DNA from: Bacteriovorax sp.
Lineage (GTDB): Bacteria; Bdellovibrionota; Bacteriovoracia; Bacteriovoracales; Bacteriovoracaceae
NCBI GenBank assembly: GCA_014377485.1
Contig: JACMPM010000024.1
Span: 1-64,000 of the forward strand
Direction: 5' to 3'
DNA length: 64,000 bases
Below, in pieces: positions 1 through 7,177 of the stretch. The notes below the pieces were generated by a model. That model saw only the letters and a program-made list of their open reading frames with translations. It had not been told where the DNA came from and made no database searches. How positions within the stretch are numbered: the stretch's first letter is position 1; every line of letters begins with the position of its first letter. A program made the translations under genes and the position numbers.

Positions 1-57
1 AAATTTATCAGGCCGACTCGATGACTATTAATAATTTATTAAAAGGAGCGAGTTACA

Positions 58-1719
58 ATGCTTAAAAATTCAAATCTCAAAATTGCTTTATACATCCGTG
101 TCTCCACTGAGGAGCAGGCGGAAAATCCAGAAGGGCCAATTAAAAGTCAGGAGCAACGTCTTCGAGAAGCGGTAAATTATCGCAATCGCCAATCTTCTTT
201 TGGTGAAATAGTATCTGTTTATATTGATGCCGGAATTTCTGCAAAGGATATGAAGCGTCCGAAACTTCAAGAAATGTTGATGGACGTAAGGCTAAAAAAG
301 ATAAATTTCATAATGGTCACGGAAATTTCTCGTCTATCTAGAAACAATCGCGACTTCTTTATGATGTGGGATATGCTTCGTGATAATAAATGCAGTTTTA
401 TGTCACTTCGAGAAGATTTTGATACGACGACTTCCGCTGGTGAAATGCTCCTTTGCCAAATTGTAAACTTCAGCCAATTTGAAAGAAAGCAAACGTCCGA
501 AAGAGTCGTTGCCAACCTACTCGCAAGATCGAAGCGAGGACTTTATAACGGAGGCAGTGTTCCTCTTGGATTACAAACAATTCCCAACAGACCGGGTTAT
601 TTGGAAATTGATCCCGATCACGCTCCGACTGTTAAAAAAGCTTTTCAAGTATTTTTGAAAGAAGGGAGCTTGTCACCTACAGCCCGTTGGTTAAATGACA
701 ATGGTTACAAACCTAAAAAACATTTACAAGGTGGTGGGAGCAAAATGCGAGTTGGACATTTCACTGTTGATAATTTGCATCTCATATTAACCAATAAGGC
801 CTATATCGGTCTTAAGGTTTTTAGCCACAAAGGCGAGACTCACGAAGCTCCTGCGGTCTGGGATGCAATTATTGATGAGGTCGTCTTTAGAAGGGTCAAT
901 GAGTTGCTTGCTAAAAATAGAGCGAGACTTAAACCGATTAAAGAAAATCGTCATCCTTATATTTTATCAGGCGTTTCGTTTTGCATGACTTGTGGCGATC
1001 ATATGTCAGGCAAGTCGGCCACTGGTAGAAATGGAAAGGTTGCTTACTACGAACACTCTTGGGCCACAAAAAGGGAGTCTTGCTTAACCAAGAAAACTTT
1101 TAAGTGTGATCCTCATAGAGTTTTAGCTAAAAGAATTGAGCCTGTAGTCTGGGATGAATTTTGTAAGCTTCTCTCAAATGAGAAGTTCATCAAGCACCTT
1201 TTAAATAAGGTTAAGGAGAAACATTTAGAAAACGATGAGCAACAGGAACGCGCCCGCTATAAAGCTAAATTGTACGGCGTGAACTCTCAAATAGATGCTC
1301 TGGCCGAAAGAATTGGGATTTTACCTAAGGGGATTTCGCCGACTCCTCTATTTAATCAATTAGAGAAGATCCAAAATGCTAAAAAAGAAATTGAGGAGAA
1401 ACTTATGTCCATAAAAGAAATAAATCTCGATCAAAGACTTGTGCCTCTTGAGACTTTTAACAAGTTTGCGGAATTTTCTAAAAAAGTGATATCTGAAAAT
1501 TCAGATTTCAATATTCGAAGACAAATCTTGCAGAAATTTGTCAAACGAGTTGAGATAGGTCCAGACTGCATTAAAATTCATTGGAATGTAGATAAAGAGT
1601 TTTATACGAATGAAGTGATTATGAGTTCAAAAAGGGAGTTTTCGCAGGCTGACGCCTGCGATTCTTCGTATAATGCTGATAATTCTAATAATTTAAAAAA
1701 TAATAGGAATGTTGGTTAG
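58..1719 (+). CDS. Large serine recombinase (site-specific integrase)
   Basis: The protein has 553 residues, the usual size of large serine recombinases, which integrate and excise mobile elements through a 5'-phosphoserine link to DNA. The N-terminal resolvase domain (about 1-155) shows YIRVSTEEQ with the nucleophile Ser and its Arg, then ISRLSRNNRDF. A recombinase domain follows (about 160-300), then a zinc-ribbon-like segment (CMTC near 315 and later Cys residues) and a coiled coil (about 390-470). An AAAGGAG ribosome site precedes the ATG. The gene ends 14 bp from the 3' end of a tRNA-Leu on the other strand, the layout of an integrase at the edge of its element. The family is clear; whether the element is complete cannot be judged because its other end is left of the window. 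Confidence 0.93.
   Translation: MLKNSNLKIALYIRVSTEEQAENPEGPIKSQEQRLREAVNYRNRQSSFGEIVSVYIDAGISAKDMKRPKLQEMLMDVRLKKINFIMVTEISRLSRNNRDFFMMWDMLRDNKCSFMSLREDFDTTTSAGEMLLCQIVNFSQFERKQTSERVVANLLARSKRGLYNGGSVPLGLQTIPNRPGYLEIDPDHAPTVKKAFQVFLKEGSLSPTARWLNDNGYKPKKHLQGGGSKMRVGHFTVDNLHLILTNKAYIGLKVFSHKGETHEAPAVWDAIIDEVVFRRVNELLAKNRARLKPIKENRHPYILSGVSFCMTCGDHMSGKSATGRNGKVAYYEHSWATKRESCLTKKTFKCDPHRVLAKRIEPVVWDEFCKLLSNEKFIKHLLNKVKEKHLENDEQQERARYKAKLYGVNSQIDALAERIGILPKGISPTPLFNQLEKIQNAKKEIEEKLMSIKEINLDQRLVPLETFNKFAEFSKKVISENSDFNIRRQILQKFVKRVEIGPDCIKIHWNVDKEFYTNEVIMSSKREFSQADACDSSYNADNSNNLKNNRNVG
1643..1660. repeat. GC-rich perfect hairpin inside the recombinase 3' end
   Basis: CGCAGGC, a 4-base loop TGAC, then GCCTGCG form a perfect 7-bp stem in an AT-rich background. 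It lies within the last 25 codons of the recombinase gene and about 75 bp from the tRNA 3' end. No T-run follows, so it is not an ordinary terminator. It could be a recombinase or attachment-site element, or chance. Confidence 0.5.
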
Positions 1720-1733
1720 AATACTTTGAATAT

Positions 1734-1819
1734 TGGTGCCCGGAACAGGACTTGAACCTGCACACCCTTGCGAGTTCTACCACCTCAAGGTAGCGTGTCT
1801 GCCATTTCACCACCCGGGC
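1734..1819 (-). tRNA. tRNA-Leu (anticodon GAG)
   Basis: On the minus strand an 86-base cloverleaf can be drawn. The acceptor stem is GCCCGGG paired with TCCGGGC. The anticodon stem is CTACC/GGTAG around the loop TTGAGGT, giving anticodon GAG. There is a long variable arm typical of class II tRNAs, a T-arm GCAGG-TTCAAGT-CCTGT, discriminator A and an encoded CCA. It reads CUC/CUU leucine codons. The gene lies downstream of, and on the same strand as, the small acidic protein gene at 1881-2270. Its 3' end faces the serine recombinase and would be a natural attachment site. Confidence 0.97.
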
Positions 1820-1880
1820 ATAAGTATGTCCCCAAATAATAGAAGTCTAAAAATTTGTTGGCAAGCAAAAATTGTGAAAT

Positions 1881-2270
1881 CTATCTTCTGCGACTCGGTA
1901 GAAACATTTCTAATTCGTTGAGATAGAATTTTATACGTTCTTTAGCTTCTTTAATCGCCTGAATGCGATCGTTGATCATTTTAATAAGCTTGTCATCCGG
2001 AGTCTGACTTTCACCGCGCAGATTGCGAGTCATGAAGGCATCGAGACTATGAAAGGCATCGCCATCGAGTTCATCTTCTAATTCCAAATCAAAACGATCA
2101 TCGAGGTGATTAGGTAGATCCTCTTCCGTTATGTGAGCGTACTCATTCAAAAGATCGTGAAGTGGATCATGTCCAATTTCCATCGCAGAGAGATCAATTT
2201 TAAAATTCTTTGAGGCCGGAAACATCACCAGATTGTGATTTTCAAGCTCGTCACTAGAATTTGTTTTCAT
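1881..2270 (-). CDS. Small acidic protein of unknown function
   Basis: The 129-residue protein has no signal peptide. Its N-terminal two thirds are strongly acidic (many Asp/Glu around residues 40-75, including an LDDRFDLELEDELD stretch). The last third is a likely amphipathic helix rich in Lys/Glu, ending in basic RRR. The start is supported by AAGGA seven bases before the ATG. The tRNA-Leu follows 60 bp downstream on the same strand, so the two could share a transcript. I do not recognise the family; the charge pattern suggests a protein- or nucleic-acid-binding adaptor, but that is only a guess. Confidence 0.75.
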   Translation of the reverse strand: MKTNSSDELENHNLVMFPASKNFKIDLSAMEIGHDPLHDLLNEYAHITEEDLPNHLDDRFDLELEDELDGDAFHSLDAFMTRNLRGESQTPDDKLIKMINDRIQAIKEAKERIKFYLNELEMFLPSRRR

Positions 2271-2450
2271 AATAATCCTTTCTAAAACTCAATTTAAAAT
2301 TTCTAAAATCATGATCATCCGAATATAGAAAGTGCACAATAGATGCCTGAAATAATTACCTACATTTAGTGCTTTAGACAGTCACTTTGGCCGTAACTCG
2401 TACAATTCAAGATAGACCGTCTAAAAAATGAACAACTTAGCTCAATGCTC

Positions 2451-2499
2451 AGGCAAGCTTTGCCTAGCGATTAACTGCTAAAAAACTCTGATTTATAAT
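2451..2499 (+). promoter_or_regulatory. Promoter with upstream palindrome for the small Cys protein
   Basis: TTAACT at 2471-2476 and TATAAT at 2494-2499 are separated by 17 bp. They lie just before the AGAGGAG ribosome site of the gene at 2518. A short palindrome AGGCAA-GCT-TTGCCT (2451-2465) sits directly upstream of the -35 and could be an operator. The -10 is a perfect consensus; the operator is inferred. Confidence 0.55.
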
Positions 2500-2517
2500 A
2501 GATTTAGAGGAGCTCTA

Positions 2518-2748
2518 ATGGAATTCGAACGAATCGCCTGTATGAAATGCAAACATTACCATGTCACCTTTGACCAGACAGCACCAAGAGGCTGCAAGCT
2601 CTATGGATTTAAATCTGCCGTAATGCCTTATGTACTGGTTAAACAATCAAGCGGACAAGACTGTTCGTCCTTCGAAGAGAAAGCTAAAAAAGCTGATGAA
2701 AATGATAATGGAAAAAAAGATTACAACGACCCTAAATACTGGGGCTAA
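2518..2748 (+). CDS. Small four-cysteine conserved protein
   Basis: The protein has 76 residues with CxxC at residues 8-11, then PRGCKLYGFKS and SSGQDCSSFE, giving four cysteines likely to bind a metal. Homologues with this CxxC...RGCKxxGFK...SSGxxC pattern occur in many bacteria. As I recall, some are labelled uracil-DNA glycosylase in databases, but at this size no glycosylase fold is possible, so I do not use that name. The C-terminal 20 residues are charged. A good promoter and AGAGGAG site precede it. Its last 17 bp overlap the 3' end of mnmA on the opposite strand. Confidence 0.8.
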   Translation: MEFERIACMKCKHYHVTFDQTAPRGCKLYGFKSAVMPYVLVKQSSGQDCSSFEEKAKKADENDNGKKDYNDPKYWG

Positions 2749-3910
2749 GATCCAAAATCTGATGAGGAGCTAATACCAAAGGTTTATTTTGTTCGTAGTA
2801 AGTTGGTCCTGACTTCTCAATCATCGCACCACCAAAACAATCATCCCCATCGTAAAAAACAACCGACTGCCTTGGAGTAATGGCCCTTTGAGGAACATCA
2901 AATTCTACATAAATTTTGCCATCGATTATTGCTGTGATGGTGCAGTCCTGATCTTTTTGTCTATAGCGAACTTTAGCTTTGCATTTAAAAGGTAGATACT
3001 TTTTAAACTCTCCCGCAGTAAACGAGAGATCAGTTGCTACTAAATTATCAGCATACATCGCCGGATGCGCTTCTCCGCGCTCAACTACAACGATGTTTCT
3101 TTTTATATCTTTGCCTACGACAAACCAGGCTTCTCCTGCTCCACCAAGGCCCAGGCCTTTTCTCTGCCCAATCGTATAATAAGTCGCACCTGTATGACGT
3201 CCGACAACAACACCTTCGAGTGTTTCAAAATTTCCATCGACAAAAGTGACATAGTTCGAAAGAAAATTTTTAAAATTTCGCTCACCAATAAAACAAATTC
3301 CAGTCGAGTCTTTTTTATATTTTGTTGCGAGATCGTATTTCTCGGCAATTTTTCTAACTTCTGTTTTGGGTAAATGACCAATGGGAAATAAAACTTTTGC
3401 CAGCACTTCGGACTTTATGGTGTAGAGGAAATAAGACTGATCTTTAAGAGGATCAGCTCCTTTGACTAAAGCGAAATTTCCATTTTCATCTAATCTTTTT
3501 TGACAGTAATGTCCTGTCGCCAAAAAATCAGCTCCAAGTTCAAGGGACTTTTCAAAAAAAACTTTGAATTTTATTTCGCGATTACAAAGCACATCTGGAT
3601 TGGGTGTGTACCCTAATTTATATTCTTCGATAAAATGATTAAATACCTGGGTTTTGTATTCTTCGATAAAATCCACAGAGTAATAAGGAATATCTAATTT
3701 TTCACAGACGCGAACAACATCAGCATATTCTTTGGAAGACTCGCAAACTCCATGCTCGTCGAATTCTTCCCAGTTTTTCATGAAGAGTCCGACCACATTA
3801 TAGCCTTCTTCTTTTAAAAGGGCCGCACAGACTGAAGAATCCACTCCGCCGGACATGCCGACGATAACTGTGGTTTCTGATTTAGGCTTAATGCTATCCC
3901 CGATTTTCAT
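2732..3910 (-). CDS. mnmA: tRNA-specific 2-thiouridylase MnmA
   Basis: MnmA makes the 2-thiouridine of the wobble base in tRNA-Lys, -Glu and -Gln, using ATP and a sulfur-relay persulfide. The 392-residue protein has the PP-loop SGGVDSS (about residues 20-26), the first catalytic cysteine in TPNPDVLCNREIKF, TGHYC, the second catalytic cysteine in STGICFIGERNF, and the usual C-terminal beta-barrel. It is the last gene of a minus-strand run with a degenerate MnmA paralogue and an M28-like peptidase. There is no clear ribosome site. A TATAAG at 3917-3922 lies six bases before the ATG, so a leaderless start from its own weak promoter is possible. Confidence 0.96.
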   Translation of the reverse strand: MKIGDSIKPKSETTVIVGMSGGVDSSVCAALLKEEGYNVVGLFMKNWEEFDEHGVCESSKEYADVVRVCEKLDIPYYSVDFIEEYKTQVFNHFIEEYKLGYTPNPDVLCNREIKFKVFFEKSLELGADFLATGHYCQKRLDENGNFALVKGADPLKDQSYFLYTIKSEVLAKVLFPIGHLPKTEVRKIAEKYDLATKYKKDSTGICFIGERNFKNFLSNYVTFVDGNFETLEGVVVGRHTGATYYTIGQRKGLGLGGAGEAWFVVGKDIKRNIVVVERGEAHPAMYADNLVATDLSFTAGEFKKYLPFKCKAKVRYRQKDQDCTITAIIDGKIYVEFDVPQRAITPRQSVVFYDGDDCFGGAMIEKSGPTYYEQNKPLVLAPHQILDLSPSI

Positions 3911-3934
3911 AGTGGTCTTATAACAGATTTGAGT

Positions 3935-5086
3935 CTATTTGACCACGTCATAGTTCCAGGCAAGCACTGACCCTGTAATAAATCTAAAGGCGTTGGTGTA
4001 AGTATTTATATTCAAAGTCTCCACGATGTCACTTGGAGTATGAAATCTAGGGTTAAAATCAGTTTCCCAATTCTGGCTCAAACAAATGGCCGGAATACCC
4101 GCTTCCCAAAAGCTAATATGAGAGCTTGAATTCATACTGTTGGCCTCAGGCTTAAAATCAATCTGATTGTATAAACGTTTTCCATTGTCGGTAATCATGG
4201 TCGTAAGTTTCAAGTCGTCTTCTGCGCCTTTTTCTCCAGGAGCACGTAAATAAAGCTTCATATTATTTAATTTTTTATCTTTATCTTCTCTCTTAGAATC
4301 ATTCCCCAACATCACGAGATTGATGTAACCCAGAATTTTTTGAGTTCCAGAATCGGCCTTTAATTTTTCAACATAATCATGAGATCCGGAAAAACCTAAT
4401 TCTTCAAAATCAAAAAAGACTATTCGTACAGTTTTTGGCAGGTCTAATTTATCGAGAATTTCAATCATGGACAAAAGTGCGGCAACTCCTGTTCCGTTAT
4501 TATCAGCTCCAGGCATGGCACCTGTTGAATCTACCTTCATCGTTTTAGGATCGTTTAAAAGTGTGTCATAATTGGCCCCGAGAATAATCACTTCATCAGG
4601 CTTAGTAGCTCCAATTTTTTCCCAAATTAAGTTATAACCTTTTTTATCTTTAACAGAATCAAGCGTCTTCATCATAGAAAGAGTGAATCCTTTCCAATGA
4701 TCATAATTAGGATCAGTTGGAGAAATTTTAGCAACCACTTCTTTTTTAAAATCGTCAGCGTAAAAAAGGCCAGCGCGTGCAATATTAGGTGAGAATTCAC
4801 TTATTTTAAAACTCACTCCTTTTGATTTAAAAGTTTTTAATTTCTCTTCTAAATAATTTAGTGCTTTTTGGTGTCCCGGGCTTCCAACGAATCGCGAGGG
4901 TCTGCCGCTTGCCACAAAATCTCTCAAATTTTTTTCAAGAGCATCACGCGATACTTTTTCGGTTACCGAAGTAATGTTATAGCCGGTTTTAATTTTCTTT
5001 TCATAATCCTTTATTTCAAAGGAGTGTCCTGTTGTAGCGGCCATAATGGTAATTATTAAACTTAAATTAAAAATGTACTTTTTCAT
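3935..5086 (-). CDS. Exported M28-family peptidase-like protein lacking one metal site
   Basis: The 383-residue protein has a signal peptide (hydrophobic segment about residues 6-18, cut near GHS) and an M28 (aminopeptidase) domain. In classical di-zinc members the ligands are His and Asp for zinc 1, Glu and His for zinc 2, and a bridging Asp. Here the bridging Asp195 (ADNNGTG), catalytic and ligand Glu228/Glu229 (FDFEELG) and His349 (FHTPSD) are present. The zinc-1 His is Asn172 (GANYDT) and the zinc-1 Asp is Val258 (NLVMLG). A single-zinc enzyme (glutaminyl cyclases of the same fold use one zinc) or a binding protein is likelier than an ordinary aminopeptidase. An in-frame ATG at 5116 has a better AAGGA site and would lengthen the signal peptide. 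Either start overlaps the preceding gene. Confidence 0.85.
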   Translation of the reverse strand: MKKYIFNLSLIITIMAATTGHSFEIKDYEKKIKTGYNITSVTEKVSRDALEKNLRDFVASGRPSRFVGSPGHQKALNYLEEKLKTFKSKGVSFKISEFSPNIARAGLFYADDFKKEVVAKISPTDPNYDHWKGFTLSMMKTLDSVKDKKGYNLIWEKIGATKPDEVIILGANYDTLLNDPKTMKVDSTGAMPGADNNGTGVAALLSMIEILDKLDLPKTVRIVFFDFEELGFSGSHDYVEKLKADSGTQKILGYINLVMLGNDSKREDKDKKLNNMKLYLRAPGEKGAEDDLKLTTMITDNGKRLYNQIDFKPEANSMNSSSHISFWEAGIPAICLSQNWETDFNPRFHTPSDIVETLNINTYTNAFRFITGSVLAWNYDVVK

Positions 5087-6284
5087 TTTGATCTTTTGTT
5101 GAATTGTCTTCTTCATCTGATTCCTTCTTATTAATTGGAAGAGTATTAAACTCTCCATCACCAAATACTCCACCTATTTCTACAATGGCACTTCCCAAAA
5201 CTTTTCCCTTGTCTTGAGCTCTGCTATAAAAAACAAAAAATTGTCCGCCAACTAAAATACCTGGTCGCTCGCATTCAAAATCTACGACACAGGTATCATT
5301 GTTTTTAAAATAAAGTCTGCACGGAATTTTGGGACCTCCAGAAGACATTTTTACATAGACCGATAAAGGCAATGTAATGTCTAAACTAGCGGCCGGACAA
5401 AAGCGACAAACGAGTGCATGCGAATATTTTAAACGATCGGGATAATCTATAAAAATATTTCCTTTAAAAGGAATGATTGAAACAACTTCTTTGTGAGGAT
5501 CTATTGGATTTTCAGGTTTTGAAGGTAGATTTTTTTGTCCGACATAAAAACGGTGAATCCCAATATGTTCGCAAATATTATTCTCATCTCGATAGTCATA
5601 AATTGATCCTGTTCGACGAAGATCTCTCGGTGAGCGGGCCTCTACCAAACTAATCATTCGAGGGTCGCGCATAATATGGTGAACATTTGTTTTCGGTCTC
5701 GTTAAATATTCGACTTTTATTAACTCACCTATTTTTTCGACTTCTTTTTTTCTAATTTCAGAAAGAGGAAGCATTAAATGCTCAAGATGTTTTTGCCCAA
5801 GCCTCGAAAGTATATACGATTGATCGTGTTCCAAATCATTGGCCACAAGCAATTCGAATGATCCAGTCTTTTGATTTTTTAAAACTTTTGCGTAGTGGCC
5901 CGTAGCAATTAAATTTGTATTAAATTTAGCGGCCTTCTCAAGGAGAATTTCCATCAAAACTAGATTGAGAAAAACCAACGGTTCAAAAGTATGTCCACTT
6001 AAAATACGACCCACTACCGGATCAAGCACTGTATCTGCAAAAATTTCTGTGGCGTTAACCGCATAAAAAGGAATATCTAAATAGGTGCAAATGGCCTTCA
6101 CTTTATTTAAGTCATTAACCATCACATCTGCAAAAGGTCCCGGATCTTCCCCAGGTTGAAATAATTGCAGCCCAATTCCTATGCATTTATAACCCTGCTT
6201 CTTTAAAAGATAGGCGGCGACGGTCGATTCTAGACCCCCGGTCATGGCAACTAAAACTGTTTGTTTGGAGGCTTTTTCTATCAT
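5067..6284 (-). CDS. Degenerate MnmA paralogue without catalytic cysteines
   Basis: The 405-residue protein aligns with MnmA along its length: N-terminal PP-loop domain, TGHYAK and DQSYIL motifs, and C-terminal barrel ending in the GSAIVEIGG segment. The key residues differ. The PP-loop SGGVDS is TGGLES (15-20). The first catalytic Cys position (TPNPDVLCN in MnmA) reads TFEPLVFLN, with Leu106. The second (TGICFIGE) reads NVHHIMRD. It cannot use the known persulfide mechanism. Two other cysteines occur as CRFC in the C-terminal domain. It heads a minus-strand cluster with an M28-like protein and true MnmA. It may modify a different nucleotide, adenylate a substrate, or regulate MnmA; its role is unknown. 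Confidence 0.85.
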   Translation of the reverse strand: MIEKASKQTVLVAMTGGLESTVAAYLLKKQGYKCIGIGLQLFQPGEDPGPFADVMVNDLNKVKAICTYLDIPFYAVNATEIFADTVLDPVVGRILSGHTFEPLVFLNLVLMEILLEKAAKFNTNLIATGHYAKVLKNQKTGSFELLVANDLEHDQSYILSRLGQKHLEHLMLPLSEIRKKEVEKIGELIKVEYLTRPKTNVHHIMRDPRMISLVEARSPRDLRRTGSIYDYRDENNICEHIGIHRFYVGQKNLPSKPENPIDPHKEVVSIIPFKGNIFIDYPDRLKYSHALVCRFCPAASLDITLPLSVYVKMSSGGPKIPCRLYFKNNDTCVVDFECERPGILVGGQFFVFYSRAQDKGKVLGSAIVEIGGVFGDGEFNTLPINKKESDEEDNSTKDQNEKVHF

Positions 6285-6290
6285 GAATTT

Positions 6291-6319
6291 ATTATATCGC
6301 TGAAATTAATTTTTGAAAA
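6291..6319 (-). promoter_or_regulatory. Promoter giving a probably leaderless transcript of the MnmA paralogue
   Basis: On the minus strand TTTTCA (6319-6314), a 17-bp spacer and a consensus TATAAT (6296-6291) are followed after six bases by the ATG at 6284. Transcription would start at or next to the A of the ATG, and no ribosome binding site is present. The match to the -10 is exact; leaderless use is inferred. Confidence 0.5.
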
Positions 6320-6410
6320 TTTTTTAAGATGTGGAAAATAGGGATTTAGGACTATTACACTCGGGAATTCTTTTTTTAAGATTCTATGGTCCATTGTCGA
6401 TAGAGTTTTG

Positions 6411-7121
6411 ATGACAAAAGTTAACTTCGAAGAGAGTTTCGAGATCTATTTATTCACAGAATCTGGGCCTGAAAATAATTTTTCAAAGCTCAATGAATTT
6501 TTGTCTTTTTTAAAGTACAACAGGGGCAATCTCCCTTGTAAATTCTCCTACGTTAGTCGCGGCGACTGTCTGATTCCAGAACTCACTTTAAATGAAAACA
6601 TCTTGATGGATTTCAGCCCTAACTCGCTTACGGCAGGGAGAGAGTTTCAATTTCAGGACTTTTTAAAAGATCAGCCTAATCGAGACCTGGAAAAATTGTA
6701 TCAAAAAATCGGTGTACCTCACGAACTTCCTCAACATTCTGATTCGCAGATGAGAAAATTAAGCTCGCTGATAAAATCTTTAATTTCCGAAGGCCAATTT
6801 ATATTCCTGGAAGAACCAGAAAAAGATTTGGATGAAGAATGCATTTCCCTTTTTATAAATTGCTTAAAAGATCATATTTCTAGAAATAAACAAAACGTTT
6901 TCATTTTCTCCCACCATTTAAATCTATGGATGCCTCACATTCAACAACGTGTAAAAAGAGAAAAAGACTTTAGCTTCAGCACGGAGAAAATTAGTAAAAA
7001 CTGGGCCTGGGTTAAAGAAAAAGATCGTTTTTATGCTCCTCTTAAAAACGATTTTTCTCCCCCACAAGAACTATTTTTCCAATTCCCGAAGAAAATTGCT
7101 GGAAAAAAATCAGCGGCCTAG
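6411..7121 (+). CDS. ABC-ATPase-like protein without Walker A
   Basis: This 236-residue protein resembles the second half of an ABC ATPase. A Q-loop-like segment (FSYVSRGDCLIPELTLNENI, about 46-65) is followed by a degraded signature region (SDSQMRKLSSLIKSLI), a Walker-B-like FIFLEEPEKDLDE with the catalytic Glu position kept, and a switch-His-like FIFSHH. The N-terminal part, where GxxGxGKS should be, has no P-loop. Hydrolysis is therefore unlikely and a regulatory or structural role is more probable. The first in-frame start is a TTG at 6408; the ATG at 6411 is chosen. It lies upstream of the C5 DNA methyltransferase on the same strand, but that gene has its own promoter. I do not recognise a named family. 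Confidence 0.7.
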   Translation: MTKVNFEESFEIYLFTESGPENNFSKLNEFLSFLKYNRGNLPCKFSYVSRGDCLIPELTLNENILMDFSPNSLTAGREFQFQDFLKDQPNRDLEKLYQKIGVPHELPQHSDSQMRKLSSLIKSLISEGQFIFLEEPEKDLDEECISLFINCLKDHISRNKQNVFIFSHHLNLWMPHIQQRVKREKDFSFSTEKISKNWAWVKEKDRFYAPLKNDFSPPQELFFQFPKKIAGKKSAA

Positions 7122-7133
7122 TGAGCTTAATAT

Positions 7134-7163
7134 TTGACAGAATAGGTCTTCCATCTAGATAAT
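7134..7163 (+). promoter_or_regulatory. Promoter of the C5 DNA methyltransferase gene
   Basis: TTGACA (7134-7139) is a perfect -35, followed by 18 bp and GATAAT (7158-7163). The ATG is at 7178, so the leader would be only about 8 bases and carries no ribosome site. A 16-bp alternative with TAGATA is also possible. Confidence 0.6.
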
Positions 7164-7177
7164 AATCATATACAAAT

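Noticed and set aside
1733-1921. A 62-codon reading beginning MVPGTGLEP on the plus strand
   Set aside because: It is the antisense reading of tRNA-Leu, a well-known false gene; the tRNA cloverleaf explains the bases.
2518-2748. Label of uracil-DNA glycosylase for the small four-Cys protein
   Set aside because: At 76 residues it cannot hold a glycosylase fold; only the Cys pattern is supported.
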